Shown: in pieces, positions 27,701 through 34,784 of the stretch | Layout of the letters: each line of letters starts with the position of its first letter | How positions within the stretch are numbered: position 1 is the stretch's first letter | Assembly: GCA_009785615.1 (NCBI GenBank) | Contig: WQVX01000012.1 | Coordinates: 1-35,876, forward strand | Source: Defluviitaleaceae bacterium | GTDB lineage: Bacteria; Bacillota; Clostridia; Lachnospirales; WQUN01 | DNA: 35,876 nucleotides | Direction: 5' to 3' | Notes under the pieces: generated by a model | Told to the model about the DNA's origin: nothing | Databases searched by the model: none | Seen by the model: only the letters and a program-made list of their open reading frames with translations | Translations under genes and position numbers: made by a program

Positions 27701-27888
27701 CTACATTATCACATCGTGAAGTTTTGGAGGCTTATATGGATCACAAAGGAAGATATACAAAAGCTTTGGTATATTTATTGATAGACAGGGGTGTGTTTGT
27801 TGATAAATTGAAGGTTCATTTGGAAAAAAAACCTTGGATGTATCGTACTTGCAGACGAGTTTATTGGAGAGCCAGGGGGTGGCGATAA
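24784..27888 (+). CDS. GT2 glycosyltransferase-HAD-COG5610 fusion
   Basis: 1034 residues in three parts. (1) GT-A transferase 1-250: SVIVPVYN, VVNDGS 36-41, FADSDDF 88-94, MTEDIAF 195-201. (2) HAD-like domain about 340-570: SFDIFDTL 347-354 with nucleophile D349, VISDMYL 465-471, HIGDTWISD 524-532. The usual +2 acid/base Asp is Phe351. (3) C-terminal domain about 580-1034 shared with the protein at 22326: AYLARDGF 649-656, HVSR 679-682, TFDLGYSGRIQ 790-800. ATG follows the previous stop directly with AGGAG upstream. Likely makes or modifies a phosphorylated surface glycan; the chemistry is not established. Confidence 0.85.
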   Translation: MLALSVIVPVYNTETYINRCINSILNQTLTNLEIIVVNDGSAGNIEEIIKGYQEMDSRVKYVAHESNRGLFQARLTGAQLAAGKYIAFADSDDFVTIDYYRMLTTKMERENADIVVGKTVRIDNHGQAFIQPFHDQQFYFDFNKNFIEAPEIKDLFFGQHGMCYGWHTIWNKVYSKTLWDQCEPYYHYIQQHIVMTEDIAFSLPLLYFANRLSSVQNDGYFYCDNNNASTNTACVSIERYQKNIEDMKAVFDFGQWFLKKVNADIKYQSDFLEFRKHYARLWRNFAEAKYSGIKMQQAKESLEKFVPDYHDLPTPDDHFYGQLTIPWSGGLEHLKEQIKGSSCKYISFDIFDTLVKRPLYNPDDIFYLMQKFFQRLSNTNMNFHKMRRASEDAARFRLYVEGSNFQDVSLEEIYDAMSKEFGISSQVTIALMEEEIRLELELSAPREAAKELFEVAQSCGKEIIVISDMYLKRDSIEAILQKCGYSDYRHLFLSSEVKLTKYHNGELFNHVLVALNVKGNDILHIGDTWISDIANAKSRGFETLFFPKAKEVFEGKIESCSDYNGFYDMQLACGNTVDFERAMGNLGIRTMIGIICNEYFDNPYKTFCSGSKYNVDPYYIGLFPVGIHMVSLVKWITEQSFKQGYDTIAYLARDGFLPMKVHQAAAQYMDNLPKTEYIHVSRKSVMPLMLSENTDFYDMPIEIGNHSCNSLMSTLTFCSKDIPENVPINEWQKMFIEKKFLPDKRFTNFQDYKRFIDIFHEHFYDKEKHKNAIKQAKVYLKSIDHSNLATFDLGYSGRIQAAINTACQNRISALFVHSDEQRSFTLKHKHKFAIHSFYDYTPHMSGLPREHIFSTSQGSCIGYDQSGEPIFEDNNKNHIDARVIKQIHQGALAFCNQFWLLYAKFEDEMDFKPQEASLAFEGFISNFNELDLKIFSASYFEDTVYGGMENINIGEHIKRQIMDIPMLGKVASSTLSHREVLEAYMDHKGRYTKALVYLLIDRGVFVDKLKVHLEKKPWMYRTCRRVYWRARGWR

Positions 27889-27922
27889 ATCATAAAAAAA
27901 CAAAGATAGGCAAAGAATCGTT

Positions 27923-27979
27923 AGAGCCTGTTTAAAATCACTTGCGCAACTCCGGTAAAAAAGATTTTAAACAGGCTCT
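27923..27979. repeat. Palindromic element, copy 2
   Basis: A perfect 17-bp inverted repeat (27923-27939 with 27963-27979) around a 23-nt loop. No T-run follows on either strand, so it is not a classic terminator, though it could block transcription between the convergent genes. The loop and right arm match copy 1 near 17725-17771 in the same orientation. Confidence 0.65.
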
Positions 27980-27988
27980 TAGTGTTAT

Positions 27989-28393
27989 TTACTTAGGCAT
28001 AGAGCGAGTCAATATGTTCCAGTTTACGCCGTAGCGGTCTGTCAGCATCCCGGTCAAATCAGCCCAAAATTGTTGTGATAGTGGCTCAACAACTTTGCCA
28101 CCTTCAGCTAGTTTATTGAAAACATCAGCAACTTCATCTGTAGTATCAAAAATAACAGTAAAAGTGTGATTGTCCTCTGTCGGTGGTTTTTCGCATCCGT
28201 CTGTCAACGCAACAACTGTGCCAAAAATCTTAATTTCTGAATGCATAACAAAGTTTGGTGGAATTTCCGCTCCAAAGTCAGCAGGTGCATCTTTTGCATA
28301 AGCAACCATCTGAACCTCTGCACCAACAGTTTGCTTGTAAAATTCAATAACATCATTGCAATTGCCTGCAAAATGAATTGTTGGAATAAGCAT
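27989..28393 (-). CDS. VOC-family PhnB/YjdN-like protein
   Basis: A 134-residue vicinal-oxygen-chelate fold protein: PTIHFAGNCNDVIEFYKQTVGAEVQ, VMHSEIKIFG, ALTDG and the C-terminal WADLTGMLTDRYGVNWNI match the PhnB/3-demethylubiquinone-methyltransferase-like branch. Members are often uncharacterised or linked to small-molecule resistance; no substrate can be assigned. AAAGGAG lies before ATG 28393. Its upstream region (28425-28570) is nearly identical to that of the GNAT gene, implying shared regulation. Confidence 0.85.
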   Translation of the reverse strand: MLIPTIHFAGNCNDVIEFYKQTVGAEVQMVAYAKDAPADFGAEIPPNFVMHSEIKIFGTVVALTDGCEKPPTEDNHTFTVIFDTTDEVADVFNKLAEGGKVVEPLSQQFWADLTGMLTDRYGVNWNILTRSMPK

Positions 28394-28424
28394 GTTATTT
28401 TCTCCTTTAGTTCCATGAAATTTT

Positions 28425-28570
28425 AATAGACCTATCCTCTAACATCACTATACATTTAGAAATATACATGCTAAACATATTTTGTATCCGAAAGAGTATT
28501 GAAACAATTATACCATACACAAATGAAATAATATTATAAATGATTCGACAACGATTTCGTTTACTGAGAG
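28425..28570 (-). repeat. 146-bp direct repeat with promoter, copy A
   Basis: Matches 29422-29567 with three mismatches and no gap. Each copy lies about 30-50 nt upstream of a minus-strand start codon. On the minus strand it holds an extended -10 TGGTATAAT (TATAAT at 28507-28512), without a good -35. No terminal inverted repeats, so it looks like a duplicated regulatory region and not a MITE. Confidence 0.85.
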
Positions 28571-28631
28571 ACATCACCTGTATATAAGTTGCCATTTAGT
28601 GCAAAAAAGAAGAAAAACAAACATAAAAGAC
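28571..28631. other. Short gap after the small-protein gene
   Basis: No gene or clear terminator is seen. It is A-rich on the plus strand. Confidence 0.4.
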
Positions 28632-28847
28632 CTAATCGTAAACTAATGGCGGAATAAACTTGAACATATTACGTTCTTCCTCTGTCAGTTCAAAAGATGT
28701 TACACCCTTCTTTTTTGCATATTTACTCATGGCACGATAATCATAGTCCATAACCACAGGACGGTTTGGCGGTGAAAGGTATCCCCCTGCTTTTTCTGCG
28801 GCGGCTTCCAGTTCTGCCCAACCTTTGCGTTCAGTATCAGACAACAT
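28632..28847 (-). CDS. Uncharacterised 71-residue protein
   Basis: A small acidic/basic-balanced protein (ERKGWAELEAAAEKAGG; PNRPVVMDYDYRAMSKYAKKKG; FELTEEERNMFKF). It starts inside the end of the GNAT gene (11-nt overlap) with GGAAGGTG upstream, so the two are translationally coupled. No known domain is recognised. Size and coupling fit an antitoxin- or partner-like protein, but nothing in the sequence proves it. Confidence 0.7.
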   Translation of the reverse strand: MLSDTERKGWAELEAAAEKAGGYLSPPNRPVVMDYDYRAMSKYAKKKGVTSFELTEEERNMFKFIPPLVYD

Positions 28848-29370
28848 TCAAATCACCTTCCATCGTATACCTGCTAATGATTTTACTCGCATCTTCTTCT
28901 TGCACTTCCATTCTATACTCGTGAACAGGGGAATACAATCTGTTTGCACCAAGCATATCACTATAATGTTTTACAAGTTCCATGTTCTTTGCATCAAAAA
29001 AAATATATCCGCCAAATCCTAGTGCCATTGATAACCTCATAGCGATAGCGAATAAGTGACCGCCAACACCCTCATACTGCTTATTTTCACCACGGTTATG
29101 CGGCGCACTTTCCAATAAATGTATGTAGACTGCACCACGGAAAACTTCCGTTGCTATCAAAGCTTGAAGTGTAGTGTCTCCTTTAATGAGCAACTTATAA
29201 ACATTTGTTTTTCCAAGTTCGTCTGCGTCCCAATCAAAAGCCCAGCCTTTAGATTGTAGCCCTGTGATTTCCTCACTTGATGCAATTGAAAATATGGTTG
29301 GTAAAATTTTGCCTGTAGAAGTATCAATCAAACATGGGGTTAGTTTATCTATGAGTGTATCTACGCTCAT
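28837..29370 (-). CDS. GNAT-like acetyltransferase
   Basis: 177 residues. The segment YEGVGGHLFAIAMRLSMALGFGG (about 99-121) resembles the acetyl-CoA pyrophosphate-binding motif Q/R-X2-G-X-G, and FFDAKNMELVKHYSDMLGA fits the GNAT C-terminal strands. Preceding strands EVFRGAVYIHLLESAPHN support the fold. The acceptor is unknown. ATG 29370 with AAGGAG about 10 nt upstream. It heads a two-gene unit with the 71-residue protein and has the duplicated promoter copy B upstream. Confidence 0.7.
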   Translation of the reverse strand: MSVDTLIDKLTPCLIDTSTGKILPTIFSIASSEEITGLQSKGWAFDWDADELGKTNVYKLLIKGDTTLQALIATEVFRGAVYIHLLESAPHNRGENKQYEGVGGHLFAIAMRLSMALGFGGYIFFDAKNMELVKHYSDMLGANRLYSPVHEYRMEVQEEDASKIISRYTMEGDLNVV

Positions 29371-29421
29371 TGCAAATTCAACTCCTTGCTCATTTTATTT
29401 GACATCTAAAATATTGGTCTA

Positions 29422-29567
29422 AATAGACCTATCCTCTAACATCACTATACATTTAGAAATATACATGCTAAACATATTCTGTATTCGAAAGAGTATTGAA
29501 ACAATTATACCATACACAAATGAAATAATATTATAAATGATTCGACAACGATTTCGTTTACCGAGAG
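29422..29567 (-). repeat. 146-bp direct repeat with promoter, copy B
   Basis: Same segment as 28425-28570, offset by 997 nt. The TATAAT (29504-29509, minus) again has a TG extension. It lies 51 nt upstream of the GNAT start. Confidence 0.85.
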
Positions 29568-29632
29568 TATAGTTCTAACCACAATCCTCTATTCATATAC
29601 ATAATCTAACGATATATGAGGGAGGGTCATTC

Positions 29633-29902
29633 TTGAAGACGTATATCGAGGAAAGGGCCGTCGAAGTAGCTAATTTCATTATCAATTCAAATGCAACTGT
29701 AAGAGAAACCGCCAAAAAATTTGGCATTAGTAAGTCTACCGTACATAAAGATGTAACCGAACGATTGGTTAAAATAAATCCAAAGTTAGCTGGGGAAGCA
29801 CGCAGGGTTTTAGAAGTGAATAAATCTGAACGCCATATCCGTGGAGGTTTAGCCACTAAGGAAAAATACCTTCAAGGACACTCACCATTACAAAAATATT
29901 AA
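29633..29902 (+). CDS. spoIIID: Sporulation transcriptional regulator SpoIIID
   Basis: 89 residues, typical for this mother-cell regulator (about 83-93). Conserved: YIEERAVEVANFIINSNATVRETAKKFGISKSTVHKDVTERL (helix-turn-helix about 22-43), then NPKLAGEARRVLEVNKSERHIRGGLATKEKY. It binds DNA as a monomer and tunes the sigma-E/sigma-K regulons. TTG start with GGGAGGG 7 nt upstream. Its presence shows the organism belongs to a spore-forming lineage. A sigma-E-like CATATACAT is nearby at about 29593, but spacing to a -35 is poor. Confidence 0.95.
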   Translation: MKTYIEERAVEVANFIINSNATVRETAKKFGISKSTVHKDVTERLVKINPKLAGEARRVLEVNKSERHIRGGLATKEKYLQGHSPLQKY

Positions 29903-29907
29903 AGCCA

Positions 29908-29943
29908 CAAAAGGCGGTCTCCGTGGAGAGAGACCGCCTTTTG
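29908..29943. terminator. Bidirectional terminator after spoIIID
   Basis: A perfect 14-bp stem (29908-29921 with 29930-29943), 8-nt loop, with AAAA/TTTT arms on both sides. It serves spoIIID and probably the convergent minus-strand gene ending at 29956. Confidence 0.9.
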
Positions 29944-29955
29944 CTATGCATCTTT

Positions 29956-30471
29956 TCAAATTCGCTCTATATGACTTCCAAAAAATACACGATGAAATCT
30001 ATTATGTTGATTTTGAGAAATAAAATCATCAATCATAAGATATAACCCTATTGCTAAAATCAAAGCAATTACAGGCAAAAGAATACGTATAACCATAATA
30101 AACACATTTTTACGTTTGGCTTCTGTAACCTCTTTTGGGCTGAGAAGATGCGGGATTGGTTCATAATTCGGTTCTTTTACCGCATTAATGTCCTTTATAT
30201 AGAGTGCCTCTATTTGTTTAATGTTCCTAAGTGCTACAGGGCCGGGTTTACGAATTTCGGGCATAGGCCCTCTACGTGAGGTATCCCAATTTTGCAGGTG
30301 GGGTCTCCCGGATCCTGCTTTTTGGCTGCCATACTGAGGTTTTTTGGTAGTACTTTTATTGGCTGACGGTATAAACTTTCGTCTGGGCGCACTTAAATCA
30401 AAATCATCTTCTAAAAAATTAGCAACAAAAATAGTGTTTTGCTTTGAACTATCTGATTTATCTGTATTCAT
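29956..30471 (-). CDS. Uncharacterised C-terminally anchored membrane protein
   Basis: 171 residues: a Pro/Lys/Ser-rich, probably disordered cytosolic part (1-115), a single membrane helix about 123-147 (FIMVIRILLPVIALILAIGLYL) and a short basic tail. Not recognised. AGAGGT at the end of trmH provides the ribosome binding site and the gap is 5 nt, so it is co-expressed with the RNA methylase. Confidence 0.7.
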   Translation of the reverse strand: MNTDKSDSSKQNTIFVANFLEDDFDLSAPRRKFIPSANKSTTKKPQYGSQKAGSGRPHLQNWDTSRRGPMPEIRKPGPVALRNIKQIEALYIKDINAVKEPNYEPIPHLLSPKEVTEAKRKNVFIMVIRILLPVIALILAIGLYLMIDDFISQNQHNRFHRVFFGSHIERI

Positions 30472-30476
30472 AATGT

Positions 30477-31226
30477 TTACCTCTTTTTAGTAAATCTTTG
30501 ACGCACCACTTCATACAAGAGAATCCCACCTGCAACAGAGGCATTAAGGGATTCTATATTTGAATGCATAGGGAGCTTGACACATATATCAGCCAAGTTA
30601 CTTATAGAATCTGATAGCCCATGGGCTTCATTTCCTATTAAAATAGCGCAACTTTGGCACAAATCCAATTCATACGGCAAAACAGATCCACATAGATGAG
30701 TCGCTATAATTAAAATGTTTTGATGCTTTAAAAAAGAAATTACTTTTGGCAGATCCGCATCTTCTACTACCGGAATGTGCAGAACTGCACCGGCAGCGGC
30801 TCTAATAGTTTTTGGATTATAAATATCACCACTGCCTGCTGATAGTACAACTCCGCTTGCGCCCGCAGCGGCGGCTGTACGTATCAAGGTACCTATATTG
30901 CCCGGGTCAGACAAACATTCTCCTATTAGTAAGAACGAATTTTCTTTTAGCAAATGGTCAAAAGTGAAGGTGTGTTTTTCGCAAACGGCCATAATTCCTT
31001 GAGGAGTTGTGGTATCTGATAATGACAAAAAGCGGCTGTCGGATACTGTCAAAATCGGAGCACGAAAGTCGAACGATTTTTTACCCCAGCTTTCAGCGCA
31101 CACATAAGTACGTATATTCCATTTAGTTGGGATTTCTGCGACTAATTTTTCACCTTCTATAATAAATAAACCTTGTTCATCGCGGCCTTTTTTTGTTTTA
31201 AGCGATTTTATTTGTTTAAGGTTAAT
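30477..31226 (-). CDS. TrmH/SpoU-family RNA 2'-O-methyltransferase
   Basis: The 249-residue frame contains the N-terminal substrate-binding start LKQIKSLKTKKGRDEQGLFI then IEGEKLV, and all SPOUT motifs: NIGTLIRTA 110-118, LIGNEAHGL 196-204, IESLNASVAGGILLYE 224-239 (knot, SAM site). It methylates rRNA or tRNA ribose. The conserved N-terminus lies upstream of the first standard start (GTG 31103), and an in-frame TGA sits at 31236-31238. The best-placed codon is ATT at 31226-31224, 7 nt after GAGG. Start by ATT is an inference; without it the protein would lose 41 conserved residues. Confidence 0.85.
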   Translation of the reverse strand: MNLKQIKSLKTKKGRDEQGLFIIEGEKLVAEIPTKWNIRTYVCAESWGKKSFDFRAPILTVSDSRFLSLSDTTTPQGIMAVCEKHTFTFDHLLKENSFLLIGECLSDPGNIGTLIRTAAAAGASGVVLSAGSGDIYNPKTIRAAAGAVLHIPVVEDADLPKVISFLKHQNILIIATHLCGSVLPYELDLCQSCAILIGNEAHGLSDSISNLADICVKLPMHSNIESLNASVAGGILLYEVVRQRFTKKR

Positions 31227-31307
31227 TTTAACACCTCATCATATCCAAAATGCTCCCTTTCAATTATAATATCATTATAACTATATTTTTGCAAAGGAGT
31301 GGTTCCT

Positions 31308-32390
31308 TTGTCCGGTTCCATACTTGGGCAACGTTTTTGTTTGTCAACTTGGGGAGAAAGTCATGGGTCTGCTGTAGGTGCAGTGATAGATGGCTGCCCG
31401 GCAGGCGTAAATTTATCTGAAGATGACATTCAAAAGGCTTTGGATCAACGAAAACCGGGAGTATCACCATATGCAACTAAACGAAAGGAACCGGATAAAA
31501 TTGAAATATTATCGGGCACTTTTGAGGGACGTACAACCGGGGCACCTATTTCAATGATGATACAAAATTTTGACCGGCACTCTAAAGACTATGACAGGGA
31601 CTCGTATCGTCCGGGTCATGCAGATTATACCTACGATTTAAAATACGGATTTCGAGATTATCGCGGTGGTGGCCGTGCTTCTGCAAGAGAAACTGCCGCC
31701 AGAGTGGCCGGCGGGGCCGTTGCTCAAAAATTTTTATCAGAACTGGGAATTAAAATAAAAGCATACACATATTCTATTGGCGATATAGCAATATCTCAAC
31801 CGGATTTATCCATACAAAATTATTTAAATATGCCTGATGCCAATGCTTATAAACAAGCAGCAAAGAAAGTGGAAGATGCTATACAAGCAGGTAATTCTTT
31901 GGGTGGAGAAATTTTTTGCGAAATATCCAATTTGCCTACAGGCATTGGCGAGCCTGTATTTGATAAACTGGAAGCAATGTTAAGCCATGGAATACTATCA
32001 ATTGGTGGAGTAAAAGGTATAGCCTTTGGCAAAGGTTTTGAGTCTGCAAAAATGACCGGGACTACTCACAACGATTCATTATTTGTTGAAAATGGTGTTA
32101 TCACAAAAAAAACTAATCATGCCGGAGGAATGTATGGTGGAATCTCTGATGGATCTCCATGTACATTTAAAGTTATAGTAAAACCTACACCATCTATTTC
32201 TTTAACTCAACAGAGCGTTAACCGACAAAAAGAAAATATTTCACTAAATATAAAAGGTCGCCACGATCCATTAATTGTACCCAGAGCTGTAGCAGTAGTA
32301 AAGGCCATGGCCTCTTTAGTTGTAGCGGATTTAATACTTGTGGGTCTATCTTCCAATATTGACAATATACGAAAAATATTGTTAATGTAG
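31308..32390 (+). CDS. aroC: Chorismate synthase
   Basis: A 360-residue enzyme forming chorismate from EPSP, the last shikimate step, FMN-dependent. Signatures: CLSTWGESHGSAVGAVIDG, YRPGHADYTYDLKYGFRDYRGGGRASARETAARVAGGAVA, and the C-terminal GRHDPLIVPRAVAVVKAM. The TTG at 31308 lies 8 nt after AAAGGAG; the GTG at 31299 overlaps that site and is rejected. Divergent from trmH across an AT-rich gap of about 80 nt containing back-to-back TATAAT-like boxes (31264-31280). Confidence 0.96.
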   Translation: MSGSILGQRFCLSTWGESHGSAVGAVIDGCPAGVNLSEDDIQKALDQRKPGVSPYATKRKEPDKIEILSGTFEGRTTGAPISMMIQNFDRHSKDYDRDSYRPGHADYTYDLKYGFRDYRGGGRASARETAARVAGGAVAQKFLSELGIKIKAYTYSIGDIAISQPDLSIQNYLNMPDANAYKQAAKKVEDAIQAGNSLGGEIFCEISNLPTGIGEPVFDKLEAMLSHGILSIGGVKGIAFGKGFESAKMTGTTHNDSLFVENGVITKKTNHAGGMYGGISDGSPCTFKVIVKPTPSISLTQQSVNRQKENISLNIKGRHDPLIVPRAVAVVKAMASLVVADLILVGLSSNIDNIRKILLM

Positions 32391-32456
32391 TTCTTGTCAA
32401 CTTCAACAGACAAACTACATATTATGGAAAAAACATATAAGTAAGGAAGATTTCCC

Positions 32457-32990
32457 ATGAATAATAATCCTGTAAATAGGCATATGCCCCCCCATCCTCA
32501 GCAACCAAACTCTAGGTCACGTTTACCACATTTACATCATCGCCCACCATTACATCCATTAAATCAACCGCCCCGCCCTACAACTATAGACTATGGTACC
32601 CATCCTTTTGTAGTTGACATTAACAAAGCTACTTTAAATAACGAGAATTTCCGCACCACTTTGTGGACGGGAAATAATTTGCAGTTAACTTTAATGCGCA
32701 TTGGTGTAGGTGAAGATATTGGATTAGAGATGCATCCTCATGTAGATCAATTTCTTCGTATAGAAGATGGCCAAGCATTGGTTATGATGGGCAAAGATGC
32801 CAACCATCTAAATTTTAGACAACCGGTATTTGATGATTTTGCTATATTTATACCTGCGGGTACATGGCACAATATAATCAATACAGGTAAAAGCCCTCTT
32901 AAATTATATTCTATCTACGCACCACCTAATCATCCCAAAGGTGCAGTCCATGCCACCAAAGCTATTGCAGAGAAAATGGAATCTCATTGA
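32457..32990 (+). CDS. Cupin-domain protein with Pro/His-rich head
   Basis: 177 residues. Residues 1-43 are rich in Pro, His and Asn (disordered, possibly metal-binding). The cupin barrel about 50-165 keeps metal ligands H93, H95 and H138 (EMHPHVDQFLRIEDG; IPAGTWHNIINTG). The reaction is unknown. SD AAGGAAG. It sits between aroC and yigZ in the same direction; coat-like low-complexity heads occur in sporulation-associated proteins, which is only suggestive. Confidence 0.8.
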   Translation: MNNNPVNRHMPPHPQQPNSRSRLPHLHHRPPLHPLNQPPRPTTIDYGTHPFVVDINKATLNNENFRTTLWTGNNLQLTLMRIGVGEDIGLEMHPHVDQFLRIEDGQALVMMGKDANHLNFRQPVFDDFAIFIPAGTWHNIINTGKSPLKLYSIYAPPNHPKGAVHATKAIAEKMESH

Positions 32991-33071
32991 ATGCATTGAT
33001 GATTGTTCGATAAACAAAAGTCGTTGCAAAATACGATCATAAAGCAGGTTCTTAAACACGGAGGCAATTTT

Positions 33072-33668
33072 ATGCCATTAATTTTACCAAAGGCCGGAAT
33101 TTTTGAATTTGAAGAAAAAAAATCAAAATTTATAGGACACTGCATTTTGGTGCAGCAAGAAGAAGAGGCCAAAGAATTTATAAAAGAAGTGAGTAGTATT
33201 CATAGCAATGCAAATCACAATGTATACGCTTATTCAATACCGAGAAGCAACATTATTCGTTTTAATGATAACGGCGAACCCGGCGGTACGGCCGGGATGC
33301 CTGTGTTAAATGTATTTCAAAAAGCTGGTGTTATTGATTTTGTATGCGTTGTTACCAGATATTTTGGTGGAACTTTGCTTGGGGCCGGTGGCCTTGTACG
33401 AGCCTATACCAAAACGGCTAAAGGAGCCATGGAGGCTGCCGAACCTGAAGAACAGGTTTTCTACAAAACCTATCTTGTAACGTGCACTTACTCTAATTTG
33501 GACAAAGTTAAGTACAATCTTGAAAAAGCGGATATAGAAGTGCCGGATTGGGTTTATACAGAACAATGTCAAGCCATTGTCCGTATGCGGGAAGAACAAA
33601 ACAACTCCTTTTTAACATCCGCCTTTGAATATGGGATATCGAATGTTGAGGATTATGAATTTATGTAA
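33072..33668 (+). CDS. YigZ/IMPACT-family protein
   Basis: 198 residues from ATG 33072, 7 nt after GGAGG. Conserved: FEEKKSKFIGHC, HNVYAYS, DNGEPGGTAGMPVLN, VTRYFGGTLLGAGGLVRAYT. The family has an UPF0029/IMPACT N-terminal domain and a DUF1949-like C-terminal domain (YLVTCTYSNLDKVKYNLEK); possible role in translation control or proteolysis, not settled. Upstream in-frame starts to 33003 lack a ribosome binding site. Confidence 0.92.
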   Translation: MPLILPKAGIFEFEEKKSKFIGHCILVQQEEEAKEFIKEVSSIHSNANHNVYAYSIPRSNIIRFNDNGEPGGTAGMPVLNVFQKAGVIDFVCVVTRYFGGTLLGAGGLVRAYTKTAKGAMEAAEPEEQVFYKTYLVTCTYSNLDKVKYNLEKADIEVPDWVYTEQCQAIVRMREEQNNSFLTSAFEYGISNVEDYEFM

Positions 33669-33678
33669 AAATTCACAC

Positions 33679-34758
33679 CTATGCTATTGTTCCACCGCCA
33701 ACTACAATATCGCCATCGTATAAAACCACGGCTTGGCCTTTAGCTATAGCTCGCTGAGGCCGGTCAAATTCTATGTGAACAGTACCATTTTTGCTATCAG
33801 CAATTTGGGCAGTTGCCCATTGTTCTTGTTGACTATATCTTATTTTGGCTTTTACTCGCATAGCTTCTTTTGGCACGTCAAAAGGGATCCAGTTAAAATC
33901 CTTGGCATAAAGAGTATGAGTAAAAAGCTCGCTGTTTTCACATAGCATCACGGTGTTATTTTCCGGATTTTTAGCACAAACGTACATGGGTTTGCCAAAA
34001 GCTACGCCTAAGCCTTTTCGTTGACCAACAGTGTAGCGGATATGTCCTTTATGACGGCCTAAAATTTGCCCTTGTGTATCAATAAAATTTCCATCAGGAT
34101 AATCCTGTTGTGTGTATTGCGTGATAAATGAGGCATAGTCGCCATCTTTTACAAAGCATATATCCTGGCTGTCAGGTTTTTGAGCATTGGCAAATCCATG
34201 TTGTGAGGCTATCTCACGTACCTCTTGCTTTATTAACTTTCCTAATGGAAACATTGTTCGCCGCAGTTGGTCTTGGGTCATGGCATATAAAACATAGCTT
34301 TGATCTTTAGTCGCATCAGCGGCTTTTTTTAGTAAAAAACGATTTGTAATCGGATCTTCTTCTACTTGTGCGTAATGGCCTGTAACAACATAGTCCATTC
34401 CCAATTGAGAAGCGCGAGAAAATAGCCGTTCAAATTTGATATACCTATTACAGTCTATACATGGATTAGGAGTTGCACCATGTTGATATTCTGTAATAAA
34501 TCGCTCAATAACCTGTTTTTTAAAATCTTCAGCCAGGTTAAAAACATAAAAAGGGATATCCAAGCGGTTAGCCGCTTGCTCGGCCAATGCTGCATCTTCC
34601 AAAGAACAGCAGGATTTATGATTATCTACGCCTACATCATCATTACTAAACAACCGCATTGTAATTCCGATGCAATCAAATCCGTTCTTTTTCATTAATA
34701 AAGCAGCTACAGCACTGTCCACGCCGCCACTCATAGCTATTAAGGCTTTTTTATTCAT
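33679..34758 (-). CDS. mnmA: tRNA-specific 2-thiouridylase MnmA
   Basis: A 359-residue enzyme that thiolates U34 of Lys, Glu and Gln tRNAs using sulfur relayed from a cysteine desulfurase. PP-loop SGGVDS 10-15, GITMRLF, catalytic C103 in NPCIDCNRYIKFE and C201 in DSQDICFV, and KGLGVAFGKPMYV in the central domain. Length is standard. Convergent with yigZ across 10 nt. It follows two small membrane-protein genes on the same strand with a 26-nt gap. Confidence 0.96.
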   Translation of the reverse strand: MNKKALIAMSGGVDSAVAALLMKKNGFDCIGITMRLFSNDDVGVDNHKSCCSLEDAALAEQAANRLDIPFYVFNLAEDFKKQVIERFITEYQHGATPNPCIDCNRYIKFERLFSRASQLGMDYVVTGHYAQVEEDPITNRFLLKKAADATKDQSYVLYAMTQDQLRRTMFPLGKLIKQEVREIASQHGFANAQKPDSQDICFVKDGDYASFITQYTQQDYPDGNFIDTQGQILGRHKGHIRYTVGQRKGLGVAFGKPMYVCAKNPENNTVMLCENSELFTHTLYAKDFNWIPFDVPKEAMRVKAKIRYSQQEQWATAQIADSKNGTVHIEFDRPQRAIAKGQAVVLYDGDIVVGGGTIA

Positions 34759-34784
34759 AGGTTGTCAAATCTCTTTTCTATAGC

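Noticed and set aside
27923-27979. Ordinary Rho-independent terminator
   Set aside because: The stem is perfect, but the loop is 23 nt and no T-run follows on either strand; the similarity to 17725-17771 favours a repeat element.
31264-31280. TTATAAT-ATC-ATTATAA inverted repeat as an operator or paired promoters for trmH and aroC
   Set aside because: Back-to-back -10-like boxes are visible but neither has a reasonable -35 sequence, and such AT-rich symmetry arises easily by chance.
31299-31307. GTG 31299 as aroC start
   Set aside because: It overlaps the AAAGGAG ribosome binding site; TTG 31308 is correctly spaced and matches the family N-terminus.
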